Assembly: GCF_900183385.1 (NCBI RefSeq)
Contig: NZ_FXUT01000001.1
Span: 62,001 to 126,000 of the forward strand
Reading direction: 5' to 3'
DNA length: 64,000 bases
Origin: Listeria costaricensis
GTDB taxonomy: Bacteria > Bacillota > Bacilli > Lactobacillales > Listeriaceae
Part shown: in pieces, positions 8,184 through 17,544 of the stretch
Position numbering within the stretch: position 1 is the stretch's first letter
Layout: each line of letters starts with the position of its first letter
Program-made: the position numbers and the translations under genes
Notes under the pieces: generated by a model
The model's input: only the letters and a program-made list of their open reading frames with translations
What the model was told of the DNA's origin: nothing
Databases searched by the model: none

Positions 8184-9530
8184 ATGGCGAAATATCGTTA
8201 TCTGCCTATGACTGAAGCGGATGAAAAAGCAATGTTGGATGTGATTGGTGTTCAATCGGTGGAGGAATTATTTTGTGATATTCCGGAAAGTATTCGTTTT
8301 AAAAGAGAATATGATTTAAAACCGGCGAAATCAGAGCCGAATTTACTTCGAGAATTAGCGCAATTAGCTGCACAAAATGTTAACACACTTGAAAATGCAT
8401 CGTTTTTAGGGGCAGGTGTATACAACCACTATATTCCAACGATTGTCGATCATGTTATTTCGCGTTCAGAATTTTACACGGCCTATACGCCTTATCAGCC
8501 GGAAATTTCACAAGGGGAATTGCAGGCGATTTTTGAGTTCCAGACGATGATTGCGGAACTTACAGGCATGGAACTTGCCAACTCGTCGATGTATGATGGC
8601 GGAACAGCTCTTGCAGAAGGGGCAATGCTTGCAGCGGGTCACACAAAACGTAAAAAAATACTGGTTTCAGAGACGGTCCATCCAGAGTCAATCAGCGTCT
8701 TAAAAACCTATGCAGCGGGTCAGCATATTGAAGTGGAACTGATTCCTGAGACAGATGGTGTAACCAATCAGGAAAAACTAAAAGCGGCATTGAATGAAGA
8801 GGTGGCGGCGGTCGTCTTGCAATATCCGAATTTTTACGGACAAGTTGAGCCGCTTGCTGATTTGGAAACCTTTATTCATGAAAATAAATCGCTTTTAGTG
8901 GTATCAAGTAATCCGCTGGCATTAGGCGTGCTCACACCGCCAGGAAGCCTTGGAGCAGACGTCGTGACGGGTGATACGCAAGTGTTTGGTATACCAGAGT
9001 CCTTTGGTGGCCCTCACTGCGGTTATTTTGCCGTTTCAAAAAAACTGATGCGCAAAGTACCTGGACGTTTGGTTGGCGAAACTGTGGATGAAAATGGTAA
9101 ACGTGGCTATGTCTTAACCCTGCAGGCTCGTGAACAGCATATTCGCCGGGATAAAGCCACCTCTAATATTTGCTCGAATCAGGCGCTGAATGCACTTGCT
9201 TCTTCCGTTGCGATGGTAGCGCTGGGGAGGAATGGACTTTCAGAAATGGCTAAGCAGAATATTGACAAAAGTCATTATGCAAAGAAACGCTTTTTGGAAA
9301 AAGGATTTGATGTCTTGTTTTCCGATGCCTTTTTCAATGAGTTTGTGATTCGGCTACGCGAGCCTGTAGCAAAAGTAAATGAGGAGCTAGTAAAAGACGG
9401 CTTTATTGGCGGGTTGGATCTTTCTGTTTACAGTGAAAAATATCAACAGCACATGCTTGTTTGTGTCACAGAAATGCGCACGAAAGAAGAAATTGACGCG
9501 TTTGTCGATCGTTTGGAGGGTGTAAAATGA
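8184..9530 (+). CDS. gcvPA: Glycine dehydrogenase (decarboxylating) subunit 1
   Basis: A 448-residue N-terminal half of the split P protein. It contains the conserved [11 protein letters not shown] stretch (substrate and cofactor pocket region) and GVYNHYIP near residue 76. Together with GcvPB it decarboxylates glycine and passes the aminomethyl group to the lipoylated H protein. AGGAGG lies 7-8 bases before the ATG. Its TGA overlaps the ATG of gcvPB, so equal production of the two subunits is likely. Confidence 0.96.
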   Translation: MAKYRYLPMTEADEKAMLDVIGVQSVEELFCDIPESIRFKREYDLKPAKSEPNLLRELAQLAAQNVNTLENASFLGAGVYNHYIPTIVDHVISRSEFYTAYTPYQPEISQGELQAIFEFQTMIAELTGMELANSSMYDGGTALAEGAMLAAGHTKRKKILVSETVHPESISVLKTYAAGQHIEVELIPETDGVTNQEKLKAALNEEVAAVVLQYPNFYGQVEPLADLETFIHENKSLLVVSSNPLALGVLTPPGSLGADVVTGDTQVFGIPESFGGPHCGYFAVSKKLMRKVPGRLVGETVDENGKRGYVLTLQAREQHIRRDKATSNICSNQALNALASSVAMVALGRNGLSEMAKQNIDKSHYAKKRFLEKGFDVLFSDAFFNEFVIRLREPVAKVNEELVKDGFIGGLDLSVYSEKYQQHMLVCVTEMRTKEEIDAFVDRLEGVK

Positions 9531-10996
9531 ATAAAGAAGAGACAATGCCATTAGTATTTGAACGTTCGATTTCTGGACGAATTGGCTATAGCCTGCCTGA
9601 ACAGGATGTGCCAGAAGTGTCACTCACCGATATATTTGACGCAACCTACATTCGTACGGAAAAAGCTGCTTTGCCCGAATTAAGCGAACTGGAAATCATG
9701 CGTCACTATACCGAGCTTTCCAATCACAATTTTGGCGTTGATTCCGGCTTTTACCCGCTAGGTTCATGTACAATGAAGTATAATCCAAAAATCAATGAAA
9801 AAGTCGCACGCTTCCCCGGGTTTGCAAACGTCCACCCATATCAGCCGGAAAGTTCCGTGCAGGGAGCTATGGCGCTCATGTATGACTTGCAACAAAGTTT
9901 GAAAGAAATCACGGGAATGGATGAAGTGACCTTGCAACCGGCAGCAGGAGCGCAAGGGGAATGGACTGGGCTAATGCTGATTCGCGCGTATCACGAATCC
10001 AGAAATGACCATGCTCGAACAAAGGTGATTATTCCTGATTCAGCACATGGAACCAACCCGGCTTCTGCAACGGTGGCTGGTTTTGAAGTTGTTACAGTCA
10101 AATCCAATGAGAAAGGCCTTGTCGATGTGGAAGATCTGCGGCAAGTGGTGGGGGACGATACGGCTGCTTTAATGCTGACAAATCCTAATACATTGGGGCT
10201 TTTTGAAAAAGATATAGTCGAAATCGCTGAAATCGTTCATGAAGCAGGGGGCAAGCTATATTACGATGGGGCTAACCTGAATGCGATTATGGCAAAAGTT
10301 CGTCCCGGAGATATGGGCTTTGATGTCGTCCATTTGAACCTGCATAAAACCTTTACAGGACCACATGGCGGAGGTGGCCCTGGCTCTGGTCCGATCGGGA
10401 TTAAAAAGGAACTGATTCCCTATTTGCCAACGCCTGTCTTAACAAAAAAAGAAGATCAATATGTCTTTGATTATGACTATCCTGAATCAATCGGTCGTGT
10501 GAAGCCGTTTTATGGGAATTTTGGCATCAATGTGCGCGCCTATACCTATATTCGGACAATGGGGCCGGATGGTTTAAAGAAAGTCACAGAATACGCGGTG
10601 CTCAATGCCAATTATATGATGCGCCGGCTTGAAAAAGCGTTTGATTTACCGTTTGATCAAGTCTGCAAGCACGAGTTTGTTTTAAGTGGTAATCGGCAGA
10701 AGAAATTGGGCGTGCGGACAACGGATATTGCGAAACGTCTGCTTGACCATAATTTCCATCCGCCAACTGTTTACTTCCCACTTATCGTGGAGGAGGCAAT
10801 GATGATCGAACCAACTGAAACAGAATCGAAAGAAACTCTGGATCGTTTTATTGATACGATGCTACAAATTGCCAAAGAAGCAGAGGTAGATCCTGAAATC
10901 GTCCAAGAAGCGCCGCACAGCACGTATGTCAAACGACTGGATGAAACGCTTGCAGCAAGAAAACCAGTATTGCGTTATCAAGCCGAGACCGAATAA
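9527..10996 (+). CDS. gcvPB: Glycine dehydrogenase (decarboxylating) subunit 2
   Basis: A 489-residue C-terminal half of the split P protein that carries the PLP cofactor. The PLP lysine is K274 in [18 protein letters not shown], followed by the glycine-rich loop. Other family motifs include [10 protein letters not shown] and [10 protein letters not shown]. It is the last gene of the riboswitch-controlled operon and ends just before a strong terminator. Confidence 0.96.
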   Translation: MNKEETMPLVFERSISGRIGYSLPEQDVPEVSLTDIFDATYIRTEKAALPELSELEIMRHYTELSNHNFGVDSGFYPLGSCTMKYNPKINEKVARFPGFANVHPYQPESSVQGAMALMYDLQQSLKEITGMDEVTLQPAAGAQGEWTGLMLIRAYHESRNDHARTKVIIPDSAHGTNPASATVAGFEVVTVKSNEKGLVDVEDLRQVVGDDTAALMLTNPNTLGLFEKDIVEIAEIVHEAGGKLYYDGANLNAIMAKVRPGDMGFDVVHLNLHKTFTGPHGGGGPGSGPIGIKKELIPYLPTPVLTKKEDQYVFDYDYPESIGRVKPFYGNFGINVRAYTYIRTMGPDGLKKVTEYAVLNANYMMRRLEKAFDLPFDQVCKHEFVLSGNRQKKLGVRTTDIAKRLLDHNFHPPTVYFPLIVEEAMMIEPTETESKETLDRFIDTMLQIAKEAEVDPEIVQEAPHSTYVKRLDETLAARKPVLRYQAETE

Positions 10997-11003
10997 AGCA
11001 CAT

Positions 11004-11043
11004 AACAGCAGCTTTGCCGTCAAAAGGGCAAAGCTGCTGTTTT
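11004..11043 (+). terminator. Terminator of the gcv operon
   Basis: AACAGCAGCTTTGCC (11004-11018) pairs with GGGCAAAGCTGCTGTT (11026-11041) and is followed by a short T run. Confidence 0.85.
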
Positions 11044-11049
11044 CGTTAT

Positions 11050-11083
11050 AAAAAAAGACGCTGCAGAAAGCTCTGCCGCGCCT
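11050..11083 (-). terminator. Terminator of the yqhL transcript (bidirectional shape)
   Basis: A GC-rich stem, CGC-GCAGA with TCTGC-GCG around 11059-11080, is flanked by A7 on one side and T6 on the other, so it can act on both strands. It begins right after the yqhL stop codon. Confidence 0.75.
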
Positions 11084-11086
11084 TTT

Positions 11087-11467
11087 TTATTTTGCTTTTG
11101 TTTTGCCTGTCCACTTTTTATATCCGCCTTTAAGCTGATACAGGTTGCGATATCCGCGTTTATAGAGCATAATTGCAGCACGGTTACTGCGTTGCGCAGA
11201 CTGGCAATAAAGATATACAGGAACATCTTTGCGAATTTCACCTGTACGTTGTTTTAATTGTGTGACAGGAATATTGCGTGCACCAAGAATATGACCGCCA
11301 TCAAATTCATTTGGTTCCCGAACGTCAATGATTTGCGCTTTTCGGTAGCCTTCCTTGAAAGCTTCTTCTGTCAACACGGTTAATGCTTTTTTTCGCATGA
11401 TGTACTGATAGATCTCATAGCCTAATAAAATCAATAAGATAATCAGCGCGATAATCCAACTAACCAC
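11087..11467 (-). CDS. yqhL: Membrane-anchored rhodanese-like protein
   Basis: A 126-residue protein with an N-terminal transmembrane helix (residues 3-21) and a cytosolic single-domain rhodanese. The active-site loop CQSAQRS carries the catalytic cysteine, preceded by VPVYLYC. The family moves sulfane sulfur, but the substrate here is unknown. In Bacillus, YqhL lies next to the glycine cleavage genes as well. It stands alone on the minus strand, with its own terminator downstream. Confidence 0.88.
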   Translation of the reverse strand: MVSWIIALIILLILLGYEIYQYIMRKKALTVLTEEAFKEGYRKAQIIDVREPNEFDGGHILGARNIPVTQLKQRTGEIRKDVPVYLYCQSAQRSNRAAIMLYKRGYRNLYQLKGGYKKWTGKTKAK

Positions 11468-11536
11468 TTCAAGTAACTCCTTTCATGTCTGTAGGAACAA
11501 AATGTCCTAAGAAAAACTCTCCTCGTCTATTATAAC

Positions 11537-11815
11537 TTATTTTTTCCCGCCATCAATGACTTTGAAAGAAGATTTTTTCTTTTTTGTGTCCGTTCCTTTT
11601 TTAGGATGTAATTTTCGGGATTGTTTCACAGCTTTTTGATAATTTTTATTCGTTTTTTGCCGGCTTATCATAAAACGAATCAGCAGCGTCAATAAAATGG
11701 AGCCGATAATTACCGTGACAAAAAGCCAAATAAATGAAGAAAATCCGCCGGAAAAAATGCCGATTAAACAAAGTAGGATAATCAAGCCAGCGATAATGGT
11801 TGATTTATTCATCAT
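11537..11815 (-). CDS. Small membrane protein, YqhP/SA1362-like
   Basis: A 92-residue protein with two transmembrane helices (about residues 6-24 and 28-49) and a Lys/Ser-rich cytosolic tail ending in VIDGGKK. It lies directly after yqhQ, as yqhP does in Bacillus. AGAAGG lies 4 bases before the first ATG and 7 before the second at 11812, so the second may be used. No function is known to me. Confidence 0.7.
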   Translation of the reverse strand: MMNKSTIIAGLIILLCLIGIFSGGFSSFIWLFVTVIIGSILLTLLIRFMISRQKTNKNYQKAVKQSRKLHPKKGTDTKKKKSSFKVIDGGKK

Positions 11816-11827
11816 AGCGCCTTCTTT

Positions 11828-12820
11828 CTATGCCTGTTCAATCAGTTTAGCTTCAGTGAGCGCTCCGGCAGGGACGCCTTCTTTTTCAACACGCAACAGC
11901 TCATTGAATGAGGCGATGGCCACTTCCACCTGATCGTCTTTCGGTTCTTTTGTTGTTAAGAGCTGCAGCCAAAGCCCTGGATAGCCAAGATAGCGCAAAA
12001 CAGGGATGTTTCGACATTTATTGGTTAGCTGCAGCACTTCAAATGCTACGCCAAGTACAACTGGAATCAATAGAATGCGGTCAACAATCCGCAACCAAAG
12101 CGGATCTGTCGGAACAAAGAAATAAATGAACATCCCGCAAATGACTGTGAAAAGAATAAAACTGCTGCCACAACGATAGTGAAGACGGGACTGGCTCTGC
12201 ACGTTCTCTACAGTCAGTGGGAGACCAGCTTCAAAACAATTGATCACTTTATGTTCAGAACCGTGATATTGAAACACGCGCTTGATAACGGGTGTCTGGG
12301 AAACGGCAAAAATATAACCTAAGAGAAGTAGCAGTTTAACCAAACTTTCGAGTATGACCTGACCAACATCAGAAGGGACGAGAAAGCGGAAAAACTGGGC
12401 AATAAAGACGGGGACGAGTGTCATCACAAATTTTGCAAAGACAAAAGAGAGCACGCCGATTACTGCAACGCCCAGCCACATGGCCACTTTTGATTCCTTT
12501 TGTTCGATTTCCTCTTCAATCTGCTCATTATTTGGATCTTCATCATAGCGGTCTGTCGCAAATGTTAAATGCTTGGAGCCGATTGCGCTAGATTCGATCA
12601 GTGCTACGATACCACGCAGAAAGGGGATTTTTTTAAGTTTTATCACCCAAGCCGGGCTGTTTTTTTCCAAATAAAAATATTCAAGAGAACCGTCGATCCG
12701 CCGAATTGCTGTAACGGTCTGCTTTTTACCGCCGAACATAACGCCTTCTACAACAGCTTGCCCACCGTAAGTCGGCTTTTTCAAATCTGACAAAAATTTC
12801 ACCAACCTTTTCTTTAACAT
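11828..12820 (-). CDS. yqhQ: YqhQ family membrane protein (DUF1385)
   Basis: A 330-residue protein. The conserved start YGGQAVVEGVMFGG, the motif YHGSEHKVINCFEAG and the segment RCGSSFILF are hallmarks of DUF1385. There are at least four hydrophobic segments between residues 110 and 270. The family is predicted to be a metal-dependent membrane enzyme from its conserved His and Glu, but the biochemical role is not settled. It starts with ATG, with AAAGGTTGG upstream, and lies 12 bases before the YqhP-like gene. Confidence 0.85.
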   Translation of the reverse strand: MLKKRLVKFLSDLKKPTYGGQAVVEGVMFGGKKQTVTAIRRIDGSLEYFYLEKNSPAWVIKLKKIPFLRGIVALIESSAIGSKHLTFATDRYDEDPNNEQIEEEIEQKESKVAMWLGVAVIGVLSFVFAKFVMTLVPVFIAQFFRFLVPSDVGQVILESLVKLLLLLGYIFAVSQTPVIKRVFQYHGSEHKVINCFEAGLPLTVENVQSQSRLHYRCGSSFILFTVICGMFIYFFVPTDPLWLRIVDRILLIPVVLGVAFEVLQLTNKCRNIPVLRYLGYPGLWLQLLTTKEPKDDQVEVAIASFNELLRVEKEGVPAGALTEAKLIEQA

Positions 12821-12876
12821 TCTATCCAGTATTTTACGCTAAAAATGATCTTTCGTATAGATAAAAGCAAAAATTA

Positions 12877-12885
12877 TGATAAAAT
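12877..12885 (+). promoter_or_regulatory. Extended -10 promoter of the Xaa-Pro peptidase gene
   Basis: TGATAAAAT (TG at 12877-12878, -10 hexamer 12880-12885) gives an extended -10. No good -35 is seen 17 bases upstream. Confidence 0.45.
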
Positions 12886-12939
12886 AACAATGTTGAATGA
12901 CTTACATATAAAAAGCTAGAAACAAGGAGGAGAAAAGCA

Positions 12940-14004
12940 TTGACTAAATTAGCAAATATCCAAAAAGCCATCTCAGAAAGAAAATTGGAAGCGGTACTCG
13001 TCACAAGCGAATACAACCGTCGTTATGTATCGGGATTCACAGGAACAAGTGGTGTTGCGCTTTTAACGCCTGAAAAAGCCTATTTTGTGACGGATTTTCG
13101 TTATACAGAACAGGCAGCTAGACAGGCGGTTGGTTATGAAATCGTCAAACACACAGGTCCTATTTTTGAAACTGTAGAAGAGCTTTTACAACAAAACGGC
13201 GTCCGTCGCTTGGCGTTTGAAGCAGATTATGTTACAGTTTCAGCCTATAAAGGAATGGAAGCGACTTTTTCAGCCTCACTGGAACCACTAAGTGACTTTT
13301 TTGAAGGCATGCGCCAAATCAAGTCAGCAGATGAAATGAAAGCAATCAAAACGGCTTGCGAAATTGCCGACAAGGCTTTTGATCATATTCTGGGCTTTAT
13401 CAAAGTAGGCATGACAGAACTTGAAGTTTCCAATGAGTTGGAATTTTTCATGCGTAAACAAGGCGCAACATCGTCTTCTTTTGATACGATTGTGGCAAGT
13501 GGTATTCGTTCGGCTCTTCCTCACGGGGTAGCGAGTGAGAAAAAAATTGAGCAGGGCGATTTTGTAACCATGGACTATGGCTGTTATTACAATGGTTATT
13601 GCTCGGATATGACACGGACCATCAGTATTGGTGAACCAAGTAATCCGAAACTGAAAGAAATCTATCAAATCACGCTGGATGCCCAACTAAAAGTGATTGA
13701 TGCATTGAAACCGGGAATGAGCGGGATTGAGGCAGATAAAATCGCACGGGATCATATTGCAAGTTTTGGCTATGGGGATGCTTTTGGTCACTCACTAGGT
13801 CATGGCATTGGTCTTGAAATCCATGAAGGACCTAATCTTTCGATGAATAGTCCGCAAAAGCTAGTACCAGGCAATGTGGTAACAGATGAACCGGGGATCT
13901 ATTTACCAGGAATTGGCGGCGTTCGAATTGAGGACGATCTATTGATCACAGAGACTGGAAATGAAGTATTGATTCATTCGCCGAAAGAACTGATTCTTCT
14001 CTAA
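12940..14004 (+). CDS. Xaa-Pro aminopeptidase (M24B), YqhT type
   Basis: A 354-residue metallopeptidase that removes N-terminal residues before proline, in the cytosol. The metal ligands are visible in MDYGCYYNGYCSDMTRT (two Asp), GHSLGHGIGLEIHEGP (His) and VTDEPGIY and GGVRIEDDLL (two Glu). The N-terminal creatinase-like domain covers residues 1-130. The start is TTG at 12940 with AAGGAGGAG 7 bases upstream. It precedes efp in Bacillus and Listeria, which fits the role of EF-P in proline-rich translation. Confidence 0.93.
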   Translation: MTKLANIQKAISERKLEAVLVTSEYNRRYVSGFTGTSGVALLTPEKAYFVTDFRYTEQAARQAVGYEIVKHTGPIFETVEELLQQNGVRRLAFEADYVTVSAYKGMEATFSASLEPLSDFFEGMRQIKSADEMKAIKTACEIADKAFDHILGFIKVGMTELEVSNELEFFMRKQGATSSSFDTIVASGIRSALPHGVASEKKIEQGDFVTMDYGCYYNGYCSDMTRTISIGEPSNPKLKEIYQITLDAQLKVIDALKPGMSGIEADKIARDHIASFGYGDAFGHSLGHGIGLEIHEGPNLSMNSPQKLVPGNVVTDEPGIYLPGIGGVRIEDDLLITETGNEVLIHSPKELILL

Positions 14005-14102
14005 GATTGAAAGACAGTCATTTTTATGGTTAAATAGAGAAGGAAAACTAAAATAGATGTCGAACATCCTAGTTTGAAGGATGACATGCAGGAGGAAATA
14101 AC

Positions 14103-14660
14103 ATGATTTCAGTGAATGATTTTCGTACTGGATTAACGATCGAAGTCGACGGCGGGATTTGGCGCGTACTTGATTTCCAGCACGTAAAACCAGGTAAAGG
14201 AGCTGCGTTTGTTCGTTCGAAGCTGCGCAACTTGCGGACCGGTGCGATTCAAGAAAAAACATTCCGCGGCGGTGAAAAAGTAGCGAAAGCACAAATTGAT
14301 AACCGTAGAATGCAGTATCTATATGCAGACGGCTCGAACCATGTTTTCATGGACACAGAAACTTATGAACAAATCGAGTTGCCAGATACGCAAATCGAAT
14401 ATGAACTTAAATTTTTGAAAGAAAATATGGAAATCAGCATTATGATGTTCCAAGGAGAGACGATCGGTGTTGATTTGCCGAATACAGTCGAACTAAAAGT
14501 AGTTGCAACAGAGCCGGGGATCAAAGGCGACACGTCTTCAGGCGGTTCAAAACCAGCTACTCTGGAAACAGGGCTTGTTGTACAAGTGCCATTCTTCGTA
14601 AATGAAGACGATGTACTTGTGATTAATACAACAGAAGCTTCTTACGTTTCTCGCGCATAA
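14103..14660 (+). CDS. efp: Translation elongation factor P
   Basis: A 185-residue, three-domain protein that relieves ribosome stalling at polyproline. The loop [16 protein letters not shown] carries K32, the residue modified in other species. C-terminal motifs include [21 protein letters not shown] lies 6 bases before the ATG. A hairpin (ATGT/ACAT with CATCC/GGATG, near 14057-14090) lies just before the ribosome site. A terminator follows directly. Confidence 0.97.
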   Translation: MISVNDFRTGLTIEVDGGIWRVLDFQHVKPGKGAAFVRSKLRNLRTGAIQEKTFRGGEKVAKAQIDNRRMQYLYADGSNHVFMDTETYEQIELPDTQIEYELKFLKENMEISIMMFQGETIGVDLPNTVELKVVATEPGIKGDTSSGGSKPATLETGLVVQVPFFVNEDDVLVINTTEASYVSRA

Positions 14661-14666
14661 TGATCA

Positions 14667-14699
14667 AGCACTTGCATGAAAATTGCAGGTGCTTTTTTT
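14667..14699 (+). terminator. Terminator after efp
   Basis: AGCACTTGCA (14667-14676) pairs with TGCAGGTGCT (14684-14693) with one mismatch-type wobble, followed by seven T. Confidence 0.85.
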
Positions 14700-14740
14700 C
14701 TGTTCAGGGAATGCCAGATAGTTCTTTTTCGACGCAAGTG

Positions 14741-14749
14741 TGGTACAAT
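14741..14749 (+). promoter_or_regulatory. Extended -10 promoter of accB
   Basis: TGGTACAAT (TG at 14741-14742, -10 hexamer 14744-14749) lies 50 bases before the accB start. The upstream TTCTTT is a weak -35 at 16 bases. Confidence 0.55.
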
Positions 14750-14802
14750 ATTTATGATGCGTTACTATGCAATTTTTTAATTTATTTGAAGGAGTGTCAA
14801 AC

Positions 14803-15273
14803 ATGCTATCTTTAGAGGAGATTAAACAGCTGATTGAGCTGGTTGATTCATCAAATTTAGATGAATTTGATTTAGAATATGAAGGCCAAAAAATCCATTT
14901 GAAAAAAAATAGTGGCGCTGTAGCCTATGCCCCTGTTGAGGTAGCTGCACAAGCCCCTGTTATAAAAGAAGCCGTGCAACAAGCGCCTGCTGAAAATGCT
15001 CAACAAGCAGCTACTGAACAGCCAGAAGAGGCACTTGAAGTGATCACTTCGCCAATGGTGGGGACTTTTTATGCATCTGCTGCACCAGAAGACGATGCGT
15101 TTGTTAGCGTTGGTTCGCAAGTGTCAGCCACCACAGTGGTTTGTATCGTGGAAGCGATGAAACTTTTCAATGAAATTACAGCTGATATTACTGGCGAAAT
15201 CAAAGAAGTGCTTGTAACCAATGGGGAATTGGTCGAATTTGGCCAACCGTTATTCAAAGTGAAAAAGAAGTAA
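14803..15273 (+). CDS. accB: Biotin carboxyl carrier protein of acetyl-CoA carboxylase
   Basis: A 156-residue carrier. The C-terminal biotinyl domain has the signature VEAMKLFNE, with biotinylated Lys at residue 120. A flexible Ala/Pro/Gln-rich linker spans residues 42-76. It carries CO2 between AccC and AccAD in malonyl-CoA synthesis. ATG at 14803 is chosen because GGAG lies 8 bases upstream; an earlier in-frame ATG lies in the promoter region. accC follows after 13 bases. Confidence 0.96.
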   Translation: MLSLEEIKQLIELVDSSNLDEFDLEYEGQKIHLKKNSGAVAYAPVEVAAQAPVIKEAVQQAPAENAQQAATEQPEEALEVITSPMVGTFYASAAPEDDAFVSVGSQVSATTVVCIVEAMKLFNEITADITGEIKEVLVTNGELVEFGQPLFKVKKK

Positions 15274-15286
15274 GGAGTCTTAGCTG

Positions 15287-16642
15287 ATGATTAAAAAAGT
15301 TCTGATTGCCAATCGCGGCGAAATAGCTGTTCGAATTATTCGTGCTGCGAAAGAGCTCGGAATCGAAACAGTAGCCATCTATTCAGAGGCTGACCGCGAT
15401 GCATTACATATTCAATTAGCAGATGAAGCCTACTGTGTAGGTCCGGCACAAACCAAGGAAAGCTATCTTAATATGTCCAATATTATCAGCGTAGCCATCT
15501 TGACGAGTTGTGATGCGATTCATCCGGGTTATGGTTTCTTGGCTGAAAATGCTGATTTTGCTAGTCTGTGTGCAGATTGTAAGATTACTTTTATCGGTCC
15601 GAGTGCCGAAGCGATTTCTCAAATGGGCACAAAAGATGTTGCGCGTGAGACGATGCGAAAAGCTGGTGTTCCAGTAGTTCCTGGCTCTCAAGGGATTGTA
15701 GCGGATGCAGAAGAAGCGAAAAAAATCGCGAAAAAAATTGGCTATCCGGTTATTATCAAGGCTACTGCAGGTGGCGGCGGTAAAGGAATTCGGGTAGCGG
15801 AGAACGAGGAAAAACTCGTAAGCGGTGTGCAGACGACGCAACAAGAGGCCGAAGCTGCTTTTGGTGATCCGGGTGTTTATATTGAAAAGTATATTGAAGA
15901 TTTCCGTCACGTGGAAATTCAGGTAATGGCAGATAATCATGGAAATGTCATCCACTTAGGCGAGCGGGACTGCACGGTACAACGCCGCCTGCAAAAATTA
16001 ATCGAAGAAAGCCCGTCCCCGGCCATTGACGAAAAGATGCGCCAAAAAATGGGGAAAGCGGCTGTAAAAGCGGCCAAAGCCGTGAACTATTCCGGTGCAG
16101 GAACGATCGAGTTTATCTACGAGCCCAAACAAAAAGAATTCTACTTCATGGAAATGAATACACGGATTCAGGTGGAGCATCCTGTGACAGAACTCGTTAC
16201 AGGAATCGATCTTGTGAAGCAGCAGTTTTTGGTTGCCTCCGGAGAAGAGTTGAAAATTAAACAAACAGATGTCAAATTAACCGGCTGGGCTATGGAATGT
16301 CGCATCAATGCAGAAAATCCCGAGAAGAATTTCATGCCGGCACCGGGCGAGATCAAGTTTTACTTGCCACCGGGCGGTAATGGTGTGCGGATCGATTCGG
16401 CTGTTTATCCGAATTACAAGATCCCGCCGTTTTATGATTCGATGATTGCGAAACTGATTTGTTATGCAGACAGTCGTGAAGAAGTGATTGAAAAAATGAA
16501 ACGAGCACTTTCTGAATTTGCGATTGATGGGATTCCGTCCACGATTGCTTTCCACAGTAAGGTATTGGAAAACGAAAGCTTTGTCTCGGGAGATTTCAAC
16601 ACGAAGTTTTTAGAACAAAATGACATAATGAAACAATCATAA
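15287..16642 (+). CDS. accC: Biotin carboxylase subunit of acetyl-CoA carboxylase
   Basis: A 451-residue ATP-grasp enzyme that carboxylates the biotin of AccB. It has the N-terminal IANRGEIAVRIIRAAKELG, the glycine-rich ATP loop KATAGGGGKGIR, and EMNTRIQVEHPVTE with catalytic Arg/Glu. Length fits the family. AGGAG lies before the ATG, and the gene is cotranscribed with accB. Confidence 0.97.
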   Translation: MIKKVLIANRGEIAVRIIRAAKELGIETVAIYSEADRDALHIQLADEAYCVGPAQTKESYLNMSNIISVAILTSCDAIHPGYGFLAENADFASLCADCKITFIGPSAEAISQMGTKDVARETMRKAGVPVVPGSQGIVADAEEAKKIAKKIGYPVIIKATAGGGGKGIRVAENEEKLVSGVQTTQQEAEAAFGDPGVYIEKYIEDFRHVEIQVMADNHGNVIHLGERDCTVQRRLQKLIEESPSPAIDEKMRQKMGKAAVKAAKAVNYSGAGTIEFIYEPKQKEFYFMEMNTRIQVEHPVTELVTGIDLVKQQFLVASGEELKIKQTDVKLTGWAMECRINAENPEKNFMPAPGEIKFYLPPGGNGVRIDSAVYPNYKIPPFYDSMIAKLICYADSREEVIEKMKRALSEFAIDGIPSTIAFHSKVLENESFVSGDFNTKFLEQNDIMKQS

Positions 16643-16655
16643 AGGAGGCAAAATC

Positions 16656-17060
16656 ATGGCCTATACAAAAGATCTGCGAAAAGATCCGGAAACGCTTGGC
16701 AAAATTGAAATTGCACCAGAAGTCATCGGAGTCATTGCGGGACTTGCTGCCAGTGAAGTTGAAAATGTGGGCGCGATGCAAGGCGGCTTTGCCAGCGAAA
16801 TGCGTGAAAAATTTGGCGGTACCGTCAATTACCGAAAAGGCGTCAAGATTGAACTGACAGAAAATGGGATTCTGGTTGATTTATACTGCTCCGTGCTTTT
16901 TGGAGCAACCATTCCGCTTGTAGCTGAGAGCGTTCAGTCAGCGGTCCGCGATACAATTTTCAGTATGACAGGACTTGATGTTGCAGAAGTCAATGTGCAC
17001 ATTGTAGGCGTTCAATTTGAGAAAACCGATGTCATGTCGCTGGATGATTTTACACTTTAA
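16656..17060 (+). CDS. yqhY: Asp23/Gls24 family envelope stress protein (YqhY)
   Basis: A 134-residue protein with the Asp23 domain (IEIAPEVIGVIAGLAASEVENVGAM and VNVHIVGVQFE). In Bacillus, YqhY is encoded right after accBC and has been linked to control of acetyl-CoA carboxylase activity. The order here is the same and the gap to accC is only 13 bases. AAAGGAGG precedes the ATG. No membrane segment is present. Confidence 0.9.
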   Translation: MAYTKDLRKDPETLGKIEIAPEVIGVIAGLAASEVENVGAMQGGFASEMREKFGGTVNYRKGVKIELTENGILVDLYCSVLFGATIPLVAESVQSAVRDTIFSMTGLDVAEVNVHIVGVQFEKTDVMSLDDFTL

Positions 17061-17091
17061 GATGTTTAACTGACTAAAAGGAGCTTTTTAG

Positions 17092-17472
17092 ATGAAAAGA
17101 AGAGAAGCGCGCGAACGAGCACTTCAGGCATTATTTCAAATGGAACTAAACGAGATGACAGCAGAACAGGCGATTCAAAATGTCATGGAAGAAGAACAGG
17201 ATGACTATGTAGAAGCGCTTGTAAATGGTGTTACAACGCATAAAGCAGAACTAGATGATAAGATTTCTGCGCACTTGGATAATTGGCGTATTGATCGGCT
17301 GAACAAAGTGGATTTGTCCATTTTGCGTGTCAGCACATTTGAGATGCTTTACATGGAAGATGTTCCTGATCGCGTAAGTTTAAATGAATCGATCGAAATT
17401 GCCAAAGTATACAGCGATGAAAAAGCAAGCAAATTTATCAACGGTGTACTTGCAAATATTGCACAAGAATAG
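17092..17472 (+). CDS. nusB: Transcription antitermination factor NusB
   Basis: A 126-residue all-helical RNA-binding protein starting KRREARERALQALFQ. The middle HLDNWRIDRLNKVDLSILR and C-terminal NESIEIAKVYSDEKASKFINGVL are typical of NusB. With NusE it binds boxA in rRNA leaders. It lies between yqhY and folD as in Bacillus. Confidence 0.96.
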   Translation: MKRREARERALQALFQMELNEMTAEQAIQNVMEEEQDDYVEALVNGVTTHKAELDDKISAHLDNWRIDRLNKVDLSILRVSTFEMLYMEDVPDRVSLNESIEIAKVYSDEKASKFINGVLANIAQE

Positions 17473-17485
17473 TAGGATTTTTTGC

Positions 17486-17512
17486 GGCCTGAGCGGGCTA
17501 ACTGCTCGGGCC
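17486..17512 (+). other. Stable stem-loop between nusB and folD
   Basis: GGCCTGAGC (17486-17494) pairs with GCTCGGGCC (17504-17512) over nine pairs, with one G-T wobble. There is no T run after it, so it is not a normal terminator. It might be a processing or stability element. Confidence 0.5.
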
Positions 17513-17544
17513 GGTTATCTATTTATTTAAAGGGGGCAATCACA

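Noticed and set aside
15416-15955. 179-residue open frame on the minus strand
   Set aside because: It is the antisense shadow of accC, has no ribosome site and a Phe/Arg-rich composition typical of reverse frames.
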